From the NCBI GenBank assembly GCA_947074145.1, contig CAMTOJ010000009.1, forward strand, positions 1 to 64,000: DNA of 64,000 nt, read 5' to 3'. Shown here in pieces: positions 1 to 9,253 of this stretch (the first letter of the stretch is position 1; each line of letters opens with the position of its first letter). Source of the DNA: an uncultured Bacteroidales bacterium (GTDB lineage Bacteria; Bacteroidota; Bacteroidia; Bacteroidales; JAUNSR01). The notes under the pieces were generated by a model. The model was not told the origin of the DNA and did no database searches. It worked only from the letters and a program-made list of their open reading frames with translations. Position numbers and translations under genes: made by a program.

Positions 1-59
1 CCATGTTTTACTAAATCAAGATTTGCCTGACAAACCTTTTTCTTTAAATCCTCAAGCAT
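1..59 (-). CDS. araD: L-ribulose-5-phosphate 4-epimerase, N-terminal fragment cut by window edge
   Basis: The minus strand opens with ATG at 59-57 and reads MLEDLKKKVCQANLDLVKHG before leaving the window. This closely resembles the AraD N-terminus (E. coli begins MLEDLKRQVLEANL). AraD converts L-ribulose 5-phosphate to D-xylulose 5-phosphate in arabinose catabolism. It lies 126 nt downstream of, and on the same strand as, the sugar symporter, which suggests an arabinose or pentose operon. Only about 19 residues are visible, so the call rests on N-terminal similarity and context. Confidence 0.75.
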   Translation of the reverse strand, partial: MLEDLKKKVCQANLDLVKH

Positions 60-137
60 TGTAATTTCTATTATTTCAATCTCTTTATAAAAGAGACATT
101 TAGTCCATTAAAATATTTTGATTTTGATATAATTATT

Positions 138-178
138 ATTGTCTTGTATCCGATTCAGCAATACGGATACAAGACAAT
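138..178. other. Stable intergenic hairpin between symporter and araD
   Basis: A perfect 15-bp stem (138-152 with 164-178) closes an 11-nt loop. It sits immediately after the symporter stop codon and before araD on the minus strand. In the minus direction the downstream flank is AT-rich but has no good U-run, so it may be a partial terminator or an mRNA-stabilising element that lowers araD expression relative to the transporter. In the plus direction it is followed by a run of T's, but no plus-strand gene precedes it in the window. Confidence 0.6.
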
Positions 179-185
179 TATTTTT

Positions 186-1868
186 TTACCAGAAATAGAT
201 ATAGAATCCGGCAGTAATAGCAAGTATTATTATAGAATTGATAACATCCCATTTTGTCCAGCTCTGACGAGTTTCTGCAATCTGTTCAGGTGTTGAAGTT
301 CCGAATACAAGACCTTTGATTTTCTCATCTGTTGGTGCTTCTGTACACATACTTACGATAAAGATCACAATTACACAGAATAGCAACATCCATCCGCAGA
401 AGAACAACCAGTTCATATCGTAAAATAAGCTTTTGAATAAGCTTACTGATGAAGCATCTCCGAAATTTTCATAATATATCTTAGCTCCAAGACGTATTAT
501 ACCAATAATGAATCCCGATACCATACCCCAAAGACCTCCAAGAGCTGAAGCACGCTTCCATGTCACACCGATAAGGAATGCGGCAGCAATACCCGGTGCA
601 AGTACTGATTGTACCTCTTGAAGATATGTATAAAGCACATCTCCCATACTTCTCATGATTGGAATCCAAAGAATACCAAGAATCACGATAACGATAGTAG
701 CAGCCTGTCCGATTTTTACAAGTTTCTTTTCAGGAGTTTCCGGTTTCAATCTTTTATAGAAGTCGATTGTGAAAAGCATCGCTGAAGAGTTGAATAATGA
801 AGCAAGTGATGACATCAACGCAGCAAGGATACCACAAACCACAAGACCTTTAACACCCGCAGGAAGAAGTTTCGCTACAAGAGTAGGGAAGGCTGCATCT
901 GTATTTGCTACACCATTACTCATCATAGGAAGGAAACTTCCTGTTTTCTGATGAAGTGCATAAGCAATCATACCAGGAATAAGGAATAAGAATACAGGCA
1001 GAAGTTTAAGATAAGCGCCGAAGATTGTACCGCGACGAGCTTCTTTTTCATCTTTTCCTGAAAGTACACGTTGTACAATAAACTGGTCTGTACACCAATA
1101 CCAGAAACCGATAATTGATGATCCGATCAATGCCCCTAACCAAGGGAAGTTAGCATCACCATTATTTCTGATAAGGTTTGTCATCTTATCACCATAATCA
1201 TTCACGCTTGTTGCTCCACAGATTCTCATCATTTCGTCCCAACCGCCAAGCTCTTTAAAGCCTAACACTAGGATAATAAGTGATCCTAAAAGCAGGATAG
1301 GAGTCTGAAGTACAGATGTATAAAGCACTGACTTCATACCTCCGAATATTGTGTATAATGCAGTAATCATTACTAAACCGATAGCTGCAATCCAAAAGAA
1401 ATCAATTCCCCAAAGCTCTTCGATACCGAATACCTGTTGGAATACAAGTCCACCTGCGTATACAGTTACTGCAACTTTTGTCATTACATAGCTGACCAAA
1501 GAGATAATTGATAATAAAGTTCTTGATTGTGTGTTGTATCTTCTTTCCAAAAATTCTGGCATTGTCAAAACCATACTTCTTGTATAAAACGGGACAAATA
1601 CCCATCCCAAAATAAGAATCATCCAACCTTGGATTTCCCAATGTGCCATCGCCATACCGCTTGATGCTCCGGCGCCGGCTAATCCAATTAAGTGTTCTGA
1701 TCCGATATTAGATGCAAAAATTGAGGCTCCGATTGCGATCCATGTAGCATCGCGTCCTCCTAAAAAGTAATCCTCAGAATTGTTAGATTTCTGACTAACA
1801 ACCCACCAAATAATTCCGATTAAAGCCATAAAAAAGACTCCAATCACAATCCAATCTAAAGTTCCCAT
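186..1868 (-). CDS. Sodium/solute symporter (SSS family), probable Na+/sugar transporter
   Basis: A 560-residue polytopic inner-membrane protein with about 13-14 hydrophobic segments. It begins with a TM helix (residues 4-26) followed by the SSS-typical GGRDATWIAIGASIFASN segment, then GSEHLIGLAGAGA. These are hallmarks of the SGLT branch, which couples Na+ entry to sugar uptake. The next gene downstream on the same strand is araD, so L-arabinose or a related pentose is a reasonable substrate guess, though the sequence alone does not show specificity. The length is normal for the family, with no frameshift. A long 5' region (1869-2067) carries a candidate promoter. Confidence 0.88.
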   Translation of the reverse strand: MGTLDWIVIGVFFMALIGIIWWVVSQKSNNSEDYFLGGRDATWIAIGASIFASNIGSEHLIGLAGAGASSGMAMAHWEIQGWMILILGWVFVPFYTRSMVLTMPEFLERRYNTQSRTLLSIISLVSYVMTKVAVTVYAGGLVFQQVFGIEELWGIDFFWIAAIGLVMITALYTIFGGMKSVLYTSVLQTPILLLGSLIILVLGFKELGGWDEMMRICGATSVNDYGDKMTNLIRNNGDANFPWLGALIGSSIIGFWYWCTDQFIVQRVLSGKDEKEARRGTIFGAYLKLLPVFLFLIPGMIAYALHQKTGSFLPMMSNGVANTDAAFPTLVAKLLPAGVKGLVVCGILAALMSSLASLFNSSAMLFTIDFYKRLKPETPEKKLVKIGQAATIVIVILGILWIPIMRSMGDVLYTYLQEVQSVLAPGIAAAFLIGVTWKRASALGGLWGMVSGFIIGIIRLGAKIYYENFGDASSVSLFKSLFYDMNWLFFCGWMLLFCVIVIFIVSMCTEAPTDEKIKGLVFGTSTPEQIAETRQSWTKWDVINSIIILAITAGFYIYFW

Positions 1869-2059
1869 GTTTTTCCGTTATTGTGTTATAATATGTGTAA
1901 GATAATTTCCGATGGCAATAGAAAATAAATAAAAAATTTATTTTTTCTTTTAGAAATCAACGTGTTTTAATTGTTTTATAAAAAGTAATTTTAGCACTTA
2001 TTATTCTCTGTTATAACTATTCAGCTTAAAGTACTTGCATGCTAATAAATAACCGATGC

Positions 2060-2067
2060 CAAAGATA
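2060..2067 (-). promoter_or_regulatory. Candidate -7 box for symporter, inside a 345-nt intergenic stretch
   Basis: On the minus strand this reads TATCTTTG, matching the Bacteroidetes -7 consensus TAnnTTTG. It would give a leader of roughly 185 nt before the symporter ATG. I found no good -33 TTTG at the expected 19-21 nt spacing. Apart from this box and the terminator at 2154-2187, the stretch 1869-2213 is AT-rich and shows nothing I can name. Confidence 0.35.
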
Positions 2068-2153
2068 AAAAAAACTCTAACAATTAATCTGTTTATATCA
2101 TAATTTTTAGATTTTAATTTATACGCGTTAATGTTATCTCCTTTTTCAAACAT

Positions 2154-2187
2154 ATAAAAAAAGCTATTATCATTAATCGATAATAGC
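2154..2187 (-). terminator. Rho-independent terminator after TPR/barrel operon
   Basis: A 9-bp perfect stem (2163-2171 with 2179-2187) and 7-nt loop is followed on the minus strand by a run of T's (2154-2162). It lies about 27 nt past the stop codon of the barrel gene. Confidence 0.8.
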
Positions 2188-2213
2188 CTTTTGTATATTA
2201 TTCTAAATTATAA

Positions 2214-4067
2214 TCAGAATTTAAAATTGACTCCCGCGACAAAATTCATTCCCATTGTCGGCATTCCGTACCACATATCATCTTTATAGTTTAGCAGATT
2301 ATTAAGATGAGCGAAAACACCGAAAGAGTTGGTAAATGAGTATGCTCCTTTTAGATTTAGCATATTGATATTACTCATAGATTCTCTATTTGAATATCTA
2401 ATGATATTTGCCGGCATATATAAAGGATATTGTGGCATTGTATTAATCTGAGTACTGACTAAGCCATCATGACGACTCTTAAAATCATACTCCAGATTGA
2501 TCAATAATCTTTCAATAGGACGTACTCCAAGATTAAAATTAATCTCACATTTAGGCATATATGAAGCAATATTATCATCTTTCAACGAGTATCCATTACC
2601 CTGAACAGAAAGTGCGGCATCAATAAGTTTGCCATAAGTATATTTCACTTTTCCTCCTACAGAATATTTGAAAGCATTATTTGTATATGCAGATAGTAGA
2701 TTTAACTCATAATTCTTAATATCTTCCGATAGTTCTCCGTAATAAAGACCTCTAAGATCCGACATATAAAAACGTTGGTTACACGTATAATCGATACCCC
2801 CAAAGATATCAAACTGCAAACCTGATAAAGGGGAGGTTCTCATTCCAACCTTAAAGTCAAAAGGTGTATAACTGTTTTTAGTTTGTTCACCAAGGAAATA
2901 GCGATTATTTCGAAGCTCCTCGTCATAAGAATATTGTTTCATACCACCCGTAATAGATGAATACACACCGAATAACTCAGATATTTTCCAGTTAAAATCA
3001 ACATAAGGCGCTACCGAGAAATGTGGAGCAAGACCTGTTGCAACATCCACTACAAGCCCACCTTTAAAGGAGATATTATCTTTATCAACATAATCGAAAT
3101 ATGCCTTGAATGATGATAATCCGCAATTTTTCAACTCCTTTGATACTCTGTCGAAATGTGGGAAATTAAGATATTTATCACCTCCATAAAAAAGATACTT
3201 CAAATCTACGTCTCCCGTAATGCGCCAATTATCACCCATCAGTCGAGACAATTTACCACCAAAATGAGCTGTATTCTCATTAAAATCGGGGCGTTTGAAT
3301 CCCATTCTCATAAAAGAAGCAAAAGCCTGATATTGCCAAAACTCCGTATTTCTTGATTCTACCTTAAAATCAGCTCCATATCTATCTACTCTTTGTCCGT
3401 ATCTACGAGTCTTTTCAGAATTATCATAGTTGATGCTACCCACCGGTAAGCCGTCAAAATCTAAAGCCTCTTCATTATGAGGAACGAACCCGTAATAAGA
3501 GAATGGATCCCAACCAAATTTAATATTTGTAGAAACGGCTATCTTCTCTGCTTTATGATTATAAAACAGATTGACAAGACTATTGGTATTTCTCATTCTG
3601 CTTTTTTCGGAACTATGATTTGATTTCACATTTCCGCTAAAGGAGTTTAGATTCAGTATAATACCAAGTTTATTTTCATCAGTATCAACAAACTTATAAC
3701 CATTCTCAAAAAGTATATTATTATATACTCCGTATCCAAGATTCAAATAGCCACGCTCTTTACTGAACATATAATTAGTACCGATATCACCTGATGTCAA
3801 ATTATTGATTTTAGATTCGGTGTTAATATTTAATCCCGGATCTGAATACACGATAGATGTTTTATTTGCTCTGGGAGCTTCAACCTCCGGCATTCTTACA
3901 ATTTTGTCCGCATCTTTAACAACGGGAGAATACTCTTTTTCAATCACCATCTCTCTCATAAGAGTAGAATCACTTTCCTGAGCTGTTGCCCCAAAAGTGA
4001 ACCCTGCAAGAGTCATTAACGAAATGAAAGCACTTCCTCTACTGTTTTTTCTTTCTATATAATTCAT
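2214..4067 (-). CDS. Outer-membrane beta-barrel protein of unknown function (TonB-receptor-like barrel)
   Basis: A 617-residue exported protein with an N-terminal signal peptide ending near ATAQ (about residue 30). The rest is dominated by alternating aromatic and polar strands, as in an outer-membrane barrel. The C-terminus (VAGVNFKF) ends in Phe, as expected for a BAM-dependent barrel. There is a short N-terminal periplasmic stretch but no recognisable TonB plug domain, so it is not a typical TonB-dependent receptor. It starts 4 nt after the stop of the large TPR gene, so the two are almost certainly co-transcribed and probably act together at the outer membrane. The function is unknown; a porin-like or assembly role is inference. 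Confidence 0.72.
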   Translation of the reverse strand: MNYIERKNSRGSAFISLMTLAGFTFGATAQESDSTLMREMVIEKEYSPVVKDADKIVRMPEVEAPRANKTSIVYSDPGLNINTESKINNLTSGDIGTNYMFSKERGYLNLGYGVYNNILFENGYKFVDTDENKLGIILNLNSFSGNVKSNHSSEKSRMRNTNSLVNLFYNHKAEKIAVSTNIKFGWDPFSYYGFVPHNEEALDFDGLPVGSINYDNSEKTRRYGQRVDRYGADFKVESRNTEFWQYQAFASFMRMGFKRPDFNENTAHFGGKLSRLMGDNWRITGDVDLKYLFYGGDKYLNFPHFDRVSKELKNCGLSSFKAYFDYVDKDNISFKGGLVVDVATGLAPHFSVAPYVDFNWKISELFGVYSSITGGMKQYSYDEELRNNRYFLGEQTKNSYTPFDFKVGMRTSPLSGLQFDIFGGIDYTCNQRFYMSDLRGLYYGELSEDIKNYELNLLSAYTNNAFKYSVGGKVKYTYGKLIDAALSVQGNGYSLKDDNIASYMPKCEINFNLGVRPIERLLINLEYDFKSRHDGLVSTQINTMPQYPLYMPANIIRYSNRESMSNINMLNLKGAYSFTNSFGVFAHLNNLLNYKDDMWYGMPTMGMNFVAGVNFKF

Positions 4068-4071
4068 AATG

Positions 4072-7000
4072 CTATTCTCCTCCTAACAATTTAAAGCGTT
4101 CCTCAATAAGATCACGAATCTCATCTTCTCCGTTATAGTTGTTCTTCAGGTTTTGCAAATACTGCTTAGCCTGAAAACTATCATCTTTAGAGATATAGAT
4201 ATCAGCAAGAAGAATAAATCCTCTTGCAAGCCAATATTGCTGTGGAGTAGCAGAGTCAATCAATGCAAACACCGATTCTTCAGCTTTATCTATATTTCCT
4301 GCCTTATAATTAAGATCTGCCACAAGGTATCCCGATTCAGCACCCTGTGCAGATCGCATATCTTTTGCCAATTCTTCAAGATCTTTAAGCGCATATTCAT
4401 TTTGATTCAAAGAGATAAGAGCTTTTGCTCTGCTGTAAAGAGCCTCTCTTGTAAGTTCCGGCGATAAATTGGTTGTATTAAGTAGATCATTTGCAGCAAG
4501 CACAATATCATCATATCTGTCAAGAGCGACATTACATCTAAGTATACCAAGACGTGCAGCCTCTTTATTTTCTCGTTTTTCCGCTTTAAATGACAAATCT
4601 TTATAATATTTTAAAGCTTCCTCCATATTCTTATTTACGAAACATATTTCACCACTTCTGACAAGGGCTTCTTCAACATGTTTGCTGTCCGGATACTGAA
4701 GAATATTGGAGTATGCTTCAAGAGAACTTTCAAGATTTCCCTCTTTATAATAGATTCTTGCCAGTTCACAATATGCATCAAGCTTGAATGCTCCGTTTTC
4801 AAAGCTCTGAATATAATTGATCAAAGCATCGCGACTATTAACATCATCACCTTTCAACAACACTTTTTCGGTAGCGAAATATGTAAGAGAATCTTGCTCA
4901 CCCTCTCCGAAAATCACTTTACCGCCAAGATTATTTACATAATCTGCATAAGCTTTTACATCGTTAACCTCAAGATAAACAGATTTCAAATCTTCTGCCG
5001 CAATTTTAGCCTCTTCACTTCCGGAATATTTTTCTATAATATTCTTATAGGCTTCGATTGCCTGCGTATGTTCATTATCATTGAAGTGTGCCAAAGCAAG
5101 TCGCAACCCTGCCTGACGTGCAAGCGGACTGTTTGGGTATTTTGTAGTCACATTTCTGAATGCTCGTTTAGCATTAGTCTTATCTTCAATTTGGAAATAT
5201 GTTTTTCCCTCCTCAAACAATGCATCATCAGCATATTCCGATTCAGGATATTTTTCGACAAGCTTCTGCATTATATCGATCTTCTCACTATATTTCTTTT
5301 GGAGACCGGCCATAAATCCACGTTGAAAATATGCATAATCGGCAGCCGGACTATTTGTTACGGAAGCCTGTAAATAACAGTTCTGAGCACTCTTAAATTC
5401 TCTTTTGTAGAAATAAGAATCACCCATCCTGATAAGAGCATCAGTATATGTATTCTTTCCTTTTTCTGAAGGTATAGCAATATATCTCTCAAACCACTCA
5501 AGAGCCTCTGTAAAACGATGCTGTTTATAACAACAATAAGCTGTATTGTAACGAGCAAGGGCAAAAACTTCTGTTCTTGTGTTTGGTGTCAACTGTTGAT
5601 ATTGTCTGAAATCACTTTCTGCCTGTTGATAAAAACCTTTTCTGTATAGACATTCACCTCTCCAGAAAAAAGCAAGAGCACGACTTTCAGGATCATAATT
5701 GCCCAACAAGAGAGCCTGTGAGAAATAGTTTTCAGCCTCAAGCATATTTGAGTTTGCAAAACTTTGTGTTCCAAGTTGAAACAATACCCTTTGTTTTGCA
5801 GCCATTATCTTATCGCCCGGTTTCGAGATTTTATTTATTGAAACAAGTGCTGCCTCATAGTTTCTTGTTGTCATATAAGACTCAACCAGACAGTCGTTTA
5901 CTTTATCGGCATAACCGGAGGTTGGAAACTGATTTAAGAAATTTTCAAAAACAGTAACCGATTCATTAAAAGCGGAAAAAGATGATGAATGAACCATCAA
6001 TCCATAATTATATAAGGCTTCCTCTTTTAGCTTTTTATTAAAATCACTTTGCGAAGCTGCCTCAAAAAACATTTTCGCACTTCTATTGTCTTTTATACGC
6101 AGACTCGCATGTCCCATATATAGATATGCCTGCTGTTTAAGCTCATTGTCATCATTGACACAGTAGCTCAGAAAATTGATAGTTTCATTAAAACTGCCAC
6201 ATTCAAATGCTGAAATTCCGGCCAGAACGGCTGACTCCGGCATAGGCGATTCAACAAGATTCATATAATCTTTTAAATATCCGTATGCCTGCTGATAATT
6301 ACTATTATTGAAGTTAATGATACCCAATATCCTCAACATTTCAGCTCGTTGTTCATTTGTCGGATTTTCACCCAATAATTTTAATGCTTCGGTTGACGCC
6401 TCTTCAAAATCATTTTTAATAAATAAGATCTGAGCAATATAATAGGATGAAGTCTTGCTATAATCTCCGTTTTTAGGCAACTGTCTGAAACCCTTCAGAG
6501 CTTCATCATAGTTACCTTCACAATAATTTATATATGAATTATAGTATAAAGCATCATACTTACCAACACTTCCGGTTGCCTCAAGAGCACTAAAAACCGG
6601 TTTTGCCTCAGCTATATCTCCCGTTTTAAGAAAACTGATACCCATTCTCAATAGCATTTTCGGCTGATCTTCAAGTGAAATACGATCCATATCCAATTCA
6701 TCAAAAGAATCGAGCGCCTCGCTATAAAGTGAGTTATAGAAATAATAGCTACCGATATAATATTTTACAGCATCAATATATCTTGATCCGGGATATTTCG
6801 CTATAAAAGAGTTAAGAAGATCAAGAACCTCCTTTTTATTTCTCTCAAAGGTCATGACTGCAATCATGTAGTCTGCCTCTTCAAGCATATCAGTAAAGAA
6901 ACCTGTCTGATTTAAATCCGCAGGTTTAAAGTGAATATTATTTATTGTAGTTTCAGGGGCACCTATACTTTGCTTGAACATCTTCAATTTATCAATGCCG

Positions 7001-7143
7001 GCCTCATAACTCTTTATCTCATACATACTTTTTCCTTCACGAAAAAGTCCTTCACGATAATTCAGATTATCAGAAGCATTGGCTTGATTTGGAATCAACA
7101 TTCCACCAAGAACGATGCATAAAGGAAGAATTTTTTTTCTCAT
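4072..7143 (-). CDS. Large exported tetratricopeptide-repeat protein
   Basis: 1023 residues with a signal peptide (MRKKILPLCIVLGGMLIPNQANA). The remainder is helical TPR repeats almost end to end, with recurring A/Y/G/F positions such as the segments at roughly residues 600-760 (YPESEYADDALFEEGKTYF, YPNSPLARQAGLRLALAHF). TPR arrays are protein-interaction scaffolds, and this one is predicted to be periplasmic. It is the first gene of a two-gene unit with the barrel protein (4-nt gap), which suggests it organises or assembles an envelope complex with that barrel. No catalytic domain is visible. The specific role is unknown. Confidence 0.85.
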   Translation of the reverse strand: MRKKILPLCIVLGGMLIPNQANASDNLNYREGLFREGKSMYEIKSYEAGIDKLKMFKQSIGAPETTINNIHFKPADLNQTGFFTDMLEEADYMIAVMTFERNKKEVLDLLNSFIAKYPGSRYIDAVKYYIGSYYFYNSLYSEALDSFDELDMDRISLEDQPKMLLRMGISFLKTGDIAEAKPVFSALEATGSVGKYDALYYNSYINYCEGNYDEALKGFRQLPKNGDYSKTSSYYIAQILFIKNDFEEASTEALKLLGENPTNEQRAEMLRILGIINFNNSNYQQAYGYLKDYMNLVESPMPESAVLAGISAFECGSFNETINFLSYCVNDDNELKQQAYLYMGHASLRIKDNRSAKMFFEAASQSDFNKKLKEEALYNYGLMVHSSSFSAFNESVTVFENFLNQFPTSGYADKVNDCLVESYMTTRNYEAALVSINKISKPGDKIMAAKQRVLFQLGTQSFANSNMLEAENYFSQALLLGNYDPESRALAFFWRGECLYRKGFYQQAESDFRQYQQLTPNTRTEVFALARYNTAYCCYKQHRFTEALEWFERYIAIPSEKGKNTYTDALIRMGDSYFYKREFKSAQNCYLQASVTNSPAADYAYFQRGFMAGLQKKYSEKIDIMQKLVEKYPESEYADDALFEEGKTYFQIEDKTNAKRAFRNVTTKYPNSPLARQAGLRLALAHFNDNEHTQAIEAYKNIIEKYSGSEEAKIAAEDLKSVYLEVNDVKAYADYVNNLGGKVIFGEGEQDSLTYFATEKVLLKGDDVNSRDALINYIQSFENGAFKLDAYCELARIYYKEGNLESSLEAYSNILQYPDSKHVEEALVRSGEICFVNKNMEEALKYYKDLSFKAEKRENKEAARLGILRCNVALDRYDDIVLAANDLLNTTNLSPELTREALYSRAKALISLNQNEYALKDLEELAKDMRSAQGAESGYLVADLNYKAGNIDKAEESVFALIDSATPQQYWLARGFILLADIYISKDDSFQAKQYLQNLKNNYNGEDEIRDLIEERFKLLGGE

Positions 7144-7181
7144 CTAATTTATTAACCTAAACATTATCAATACTATTTTCA

Positions 7182-7189
7182 CAAAGATA
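7182..7189 (-). promoter_or_regulatory. Candidate -7 box for TPR/barrel operon
   Basis: The minus strand reads TATCTTTG, a full match to TAnnTTTG, about 40 nt upstream of the TPR start codon. A -33 TTTG at ideal spacing is not evident. Confidence 0.45.
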
Positions 7190-7306
7190 TACAACTAGTT
7201 GCAATCTTTGGATTATTTTAAATACACTTATCCATAAATTCAGTTAAAGTATATATAAATAGATTGTTTTGATAAATAAAAGGTAAATTTCTATCACTTT
7301 AAAATT

Positions 7307-7609
7307 TCAAATCAGACAGCTATTAGGGTCATTATGCTCATCAGACTCCACTACATTATAACCCTTATGACGTTTTAGCCATAAATCGGCATAGGAGCAG
7401 GTTGGCTTTATTTTGAGCCCGTTTTTGCGAGCATAATCACATGCTGCTTTTACAAGCTGAGCTGCTATACCTTTACCTCTTAATTGATCGGGAACAAATG
7501 TTGAACGTATATCGAAGATATCTCCCGTAATAGTATAGTTGACCCTGCAAGTAAATCCCTCAGTGGTGTATGTAAAAACTTGTTTACCTTTATCCTGAAT
7601 TATATCCAT
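7307..7609 (-). CDS. Small GNAT-like N-acetyltransferase (YjdJ type)
   Basis: A protein of about 100 residues with the compact acetyltransferase core: an acetyl-CoA-binding segment LRGKGIAAQLVKAACDYAR (Q/R-x-x-G-x-G/A type) followed by KIKPTCSYADLWLKRH. This matches the small single-domain 'N-acetyltransferase, YjdJ-like' proteins, whose substrates are mostly unknown. I chose the ATG at 7609 because the core begins there (MDIIQDKG). The frame stays open to an upstream ATG at 7651, which would add 14 basic residues unrelated to the family and approach the inverted repeat. Transcribed divergently from the M16 peptidase. Confidence 0.8.
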   Translation of the reverse strand: MDIIQDKGKQVFTYTTEGFTCRVNYTITGDIFDIRSTFVPDQLRGKGIAAQLVKAACDYARKNGLKIKPTCSYADLWLKRHKGYNVVESDEHNDPNSCLI

Positions 7610-7663
7610 AATATTGTTTTTTATGTATCGGGGAGCAGATTTCAGATTCATAGAGAGATTCTC

Positions 7664-7751
7664 GCTGCTCCTTGCTATGTATCAACTGATAACTAGCAAG
7701 TTATCAGTTGAATCCTTGCTAGTTATCAGTTGATACATAGCAAGGAGCAGC
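7664..7751. repeat. 88-bp perfect inverted repeat with nested palindromes
   Basis: Positions 7664-7700 and 7715-7751 are exact 37-bp reverse complements around a 14-nt centre (7701-7714). Smaller dyads are nested inside. CAACTGATAA (7683-7692) pairs with TTATCAGTTG (7701-7710), and TTGCTA/TAGCAA (7672-7677/7694-7699) pairs within the left arm; the right arm has the same TTGCTA/TAGCAA. The element can therefore form one long hairpin or alternative shorter ones. There is no T-run, no transposase and no obvious target duplication. It lies between the divergent acetyltransferase and M16 peptidase genes; the rest of 7652-7952 is AT-rich with one candidate promoter. Confidence 0.9.
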
Positions 7752-7904
7752 AAAAAGACTTTTAGGTTTTACAAAAACATATCAATTATTGATATTTATA
7801 CTTGTAACGCCTGAAAATCATGAAATTTACATCTCCGAAAGACGTTAATAATTTTAATTTATAACCATATCACCCGTTTATCGGTTCAACTCTTTGAATT
7901 TTAT

Positions 7905-7912
7905 TATTTTTG
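7905..7912 (+). promoter_or_regulatory. Candidate -7 box for M16 peptidase
   Basis: TATTTTTG followed by C matches TAnnTTTG, about 40 nt before the peptidase ATG. The -33 element is weak. Confidence 0.4.
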
Positions 7913-7952
7913 CGGTCGTATTAACAGATATCATACAAGTTAAGCTATCCTT

Positions 7953-9176
7953 ATGACAAATCTTTTTCAACATACATTTCCCGACGGATTAAGAGTAATT
8001 CATCTTCCTGTCAAATCAAAAGTCGCTTATTGCGGATTTCTTATCAATGTAGGTAGTCGTGACGAAGCAGATTCGGAGCAGGGAATGGCTCATTTCGTTG
8101 AACATATGATTTTCAAAGGTACAACCAAAAGAAAGTCGTGGCACATACTCAACAGAATGGAAACTGTTGGGGGAGAACTAAATGCAAGCACATCAAAAGA
8201 GGAAACTTTTGTTTATTCCGTATTTCTAAAAGAGGATTTTTCTCGCGCCGGCGAACTTCTTTGTGATCTTGTGTGTAATTCGGTTTTCCCAATCTCTGAA
8301 CTTGAAAAGGAGAGAGATGTAATATTCGATGAGATAAACTCTTATCGCGATAATCCGCCTGAACTTATTTATGATGATTTTGAAAATATAATTTTCGAAA
8401 ACAACCAGCTAGGTCATAATATACTGGGAGAAGAGAAAATACTTGAAACATTCGATACCCAAAAGACTCTTGACTTTTATAAACGATGGTATCAACCTTC
8501 AAATATGATCTTCTTTTCAATGGGGGATTTCGACTTCAAGACTGTGCTGAAGCTAATCGATAAACATTATAAACCAATGCAGGTAAAACCTGTAACACAT
8601 AATAGAATATCGCCTCACCCTGTTGGGACTTGTGATATACGTCAGGATAGAAATACTTATCAGGGACATGTCATAATTGGTAATAAGGCTTTCTCGATGA
8701 ATGACGAAAGACGTACAGCTCTTGCTGTTATGAATAATATTTTGGGCGGACCGGGAATGAATAGTCGTCTTAACATTGCTCTTCGTGAAAAGAAAGGTTA
8801 TGTCTATAATGTGGAATCTAATTTTTCCGCTTATACTGACTCTGGAATATTTTCAATCTATTTCGGTACTGATAAAGAAAATATCGATAAGTGCCTGACA
8901 ATCGTAAACAAAGAGATTAGCAAACTGAGAGATTCTTCTCTAACCTCCTCGCAACTAAATGCCGCTAAAAAACAGCTTATAGGTCAGATTGGTATTTCTT
9001 CTGAAAATAAAGAGAGTATGATAATGGGGGCTGCTAAAATTATGCTTCATAAAAATGAATATGAAACTATTGAGCAGACTATAAGAAGAATTGAAGCTGT
9101 TTCTACTTCTCAAATTCTTGATGTTGCCAATATGGTACTTGACAAAAATGAGCTGAGCACTCTTATTTATTTTTAG
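7953..9176 (+). CDS. M16 family (pitrilysin-like) zinc metallopeptidase, single-unit form
   Basis: 407 residues without a signal peptide, so probably cytoplasmic. It has the inverted zinc motif HxxEH (HFVEH, His47 to His51) with Glu127 76 residues later as the third zinc ligand, the family spacing. The C-terminal half holds the inactive M16 partner fold, including the R/Y-type region around GGPGMNSRLN. This size fits the PqqL/mitochondrial processing peptidase-like bacterial proteins (YmxG type), which cleave peptides in a closed chamber, usually as dimers. A separate mnmA-like gene starts 78 nt downstream on the same strand. Confidence 0.9.
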   Translation: MTNLFQHTFPDGLRVIHLPVKSKVAYCGFLINVGSRDEADSEQGMAHFVEHMIFKGTTKRKSWHILNRMETVGGELNASTSKEETFVYSVFLKEDFSRAGELLCDLVCNSVFPISELEKERDVIFDEINSYRDNPPELIYDDFENIIFENNQLGHNILGEEKILETFDTQKTLDFYKRWYQPSNMIFFSMGDFDFKTVLKLIDKHYKPMQVKPVTHNRISPHPVGTCDIRQDRNTYQGHVIIGNKAFSMNDERRTALAVMNNILGGPGMNSRLNIALREKKGYVYNVESNFSAYTDSGIFSIYFGTDKENIDKCLTIVNKEISKLRDSSLTSSQLNAAKKQLIGQIGISSENKESMIMGAAKIMLHKNEYETIEQTIRRIEAVSTSQILDVANMVLDKNELSTLIYF

Positions 9177-9253
9177 ATTCTTCCAACTTATATATTTTTT
9201 CAATTAAGTTATAGACTATTTCACATTATAATTATAAAATCTATCAGATTAAA

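Noticed and set aside
4678-5373. 231-residue open frame opposite the TPR gene
   Set aside because: It is antisense to a strongly supported coding region, low in complexity and without a recognisable domain or signal.
7664-7751. Inverted repeat as an ordinary terminator
   Set aside because: It sits between the starts of two divergent genes, has no T-run on either strand, and is far longer than the terminators in this window.
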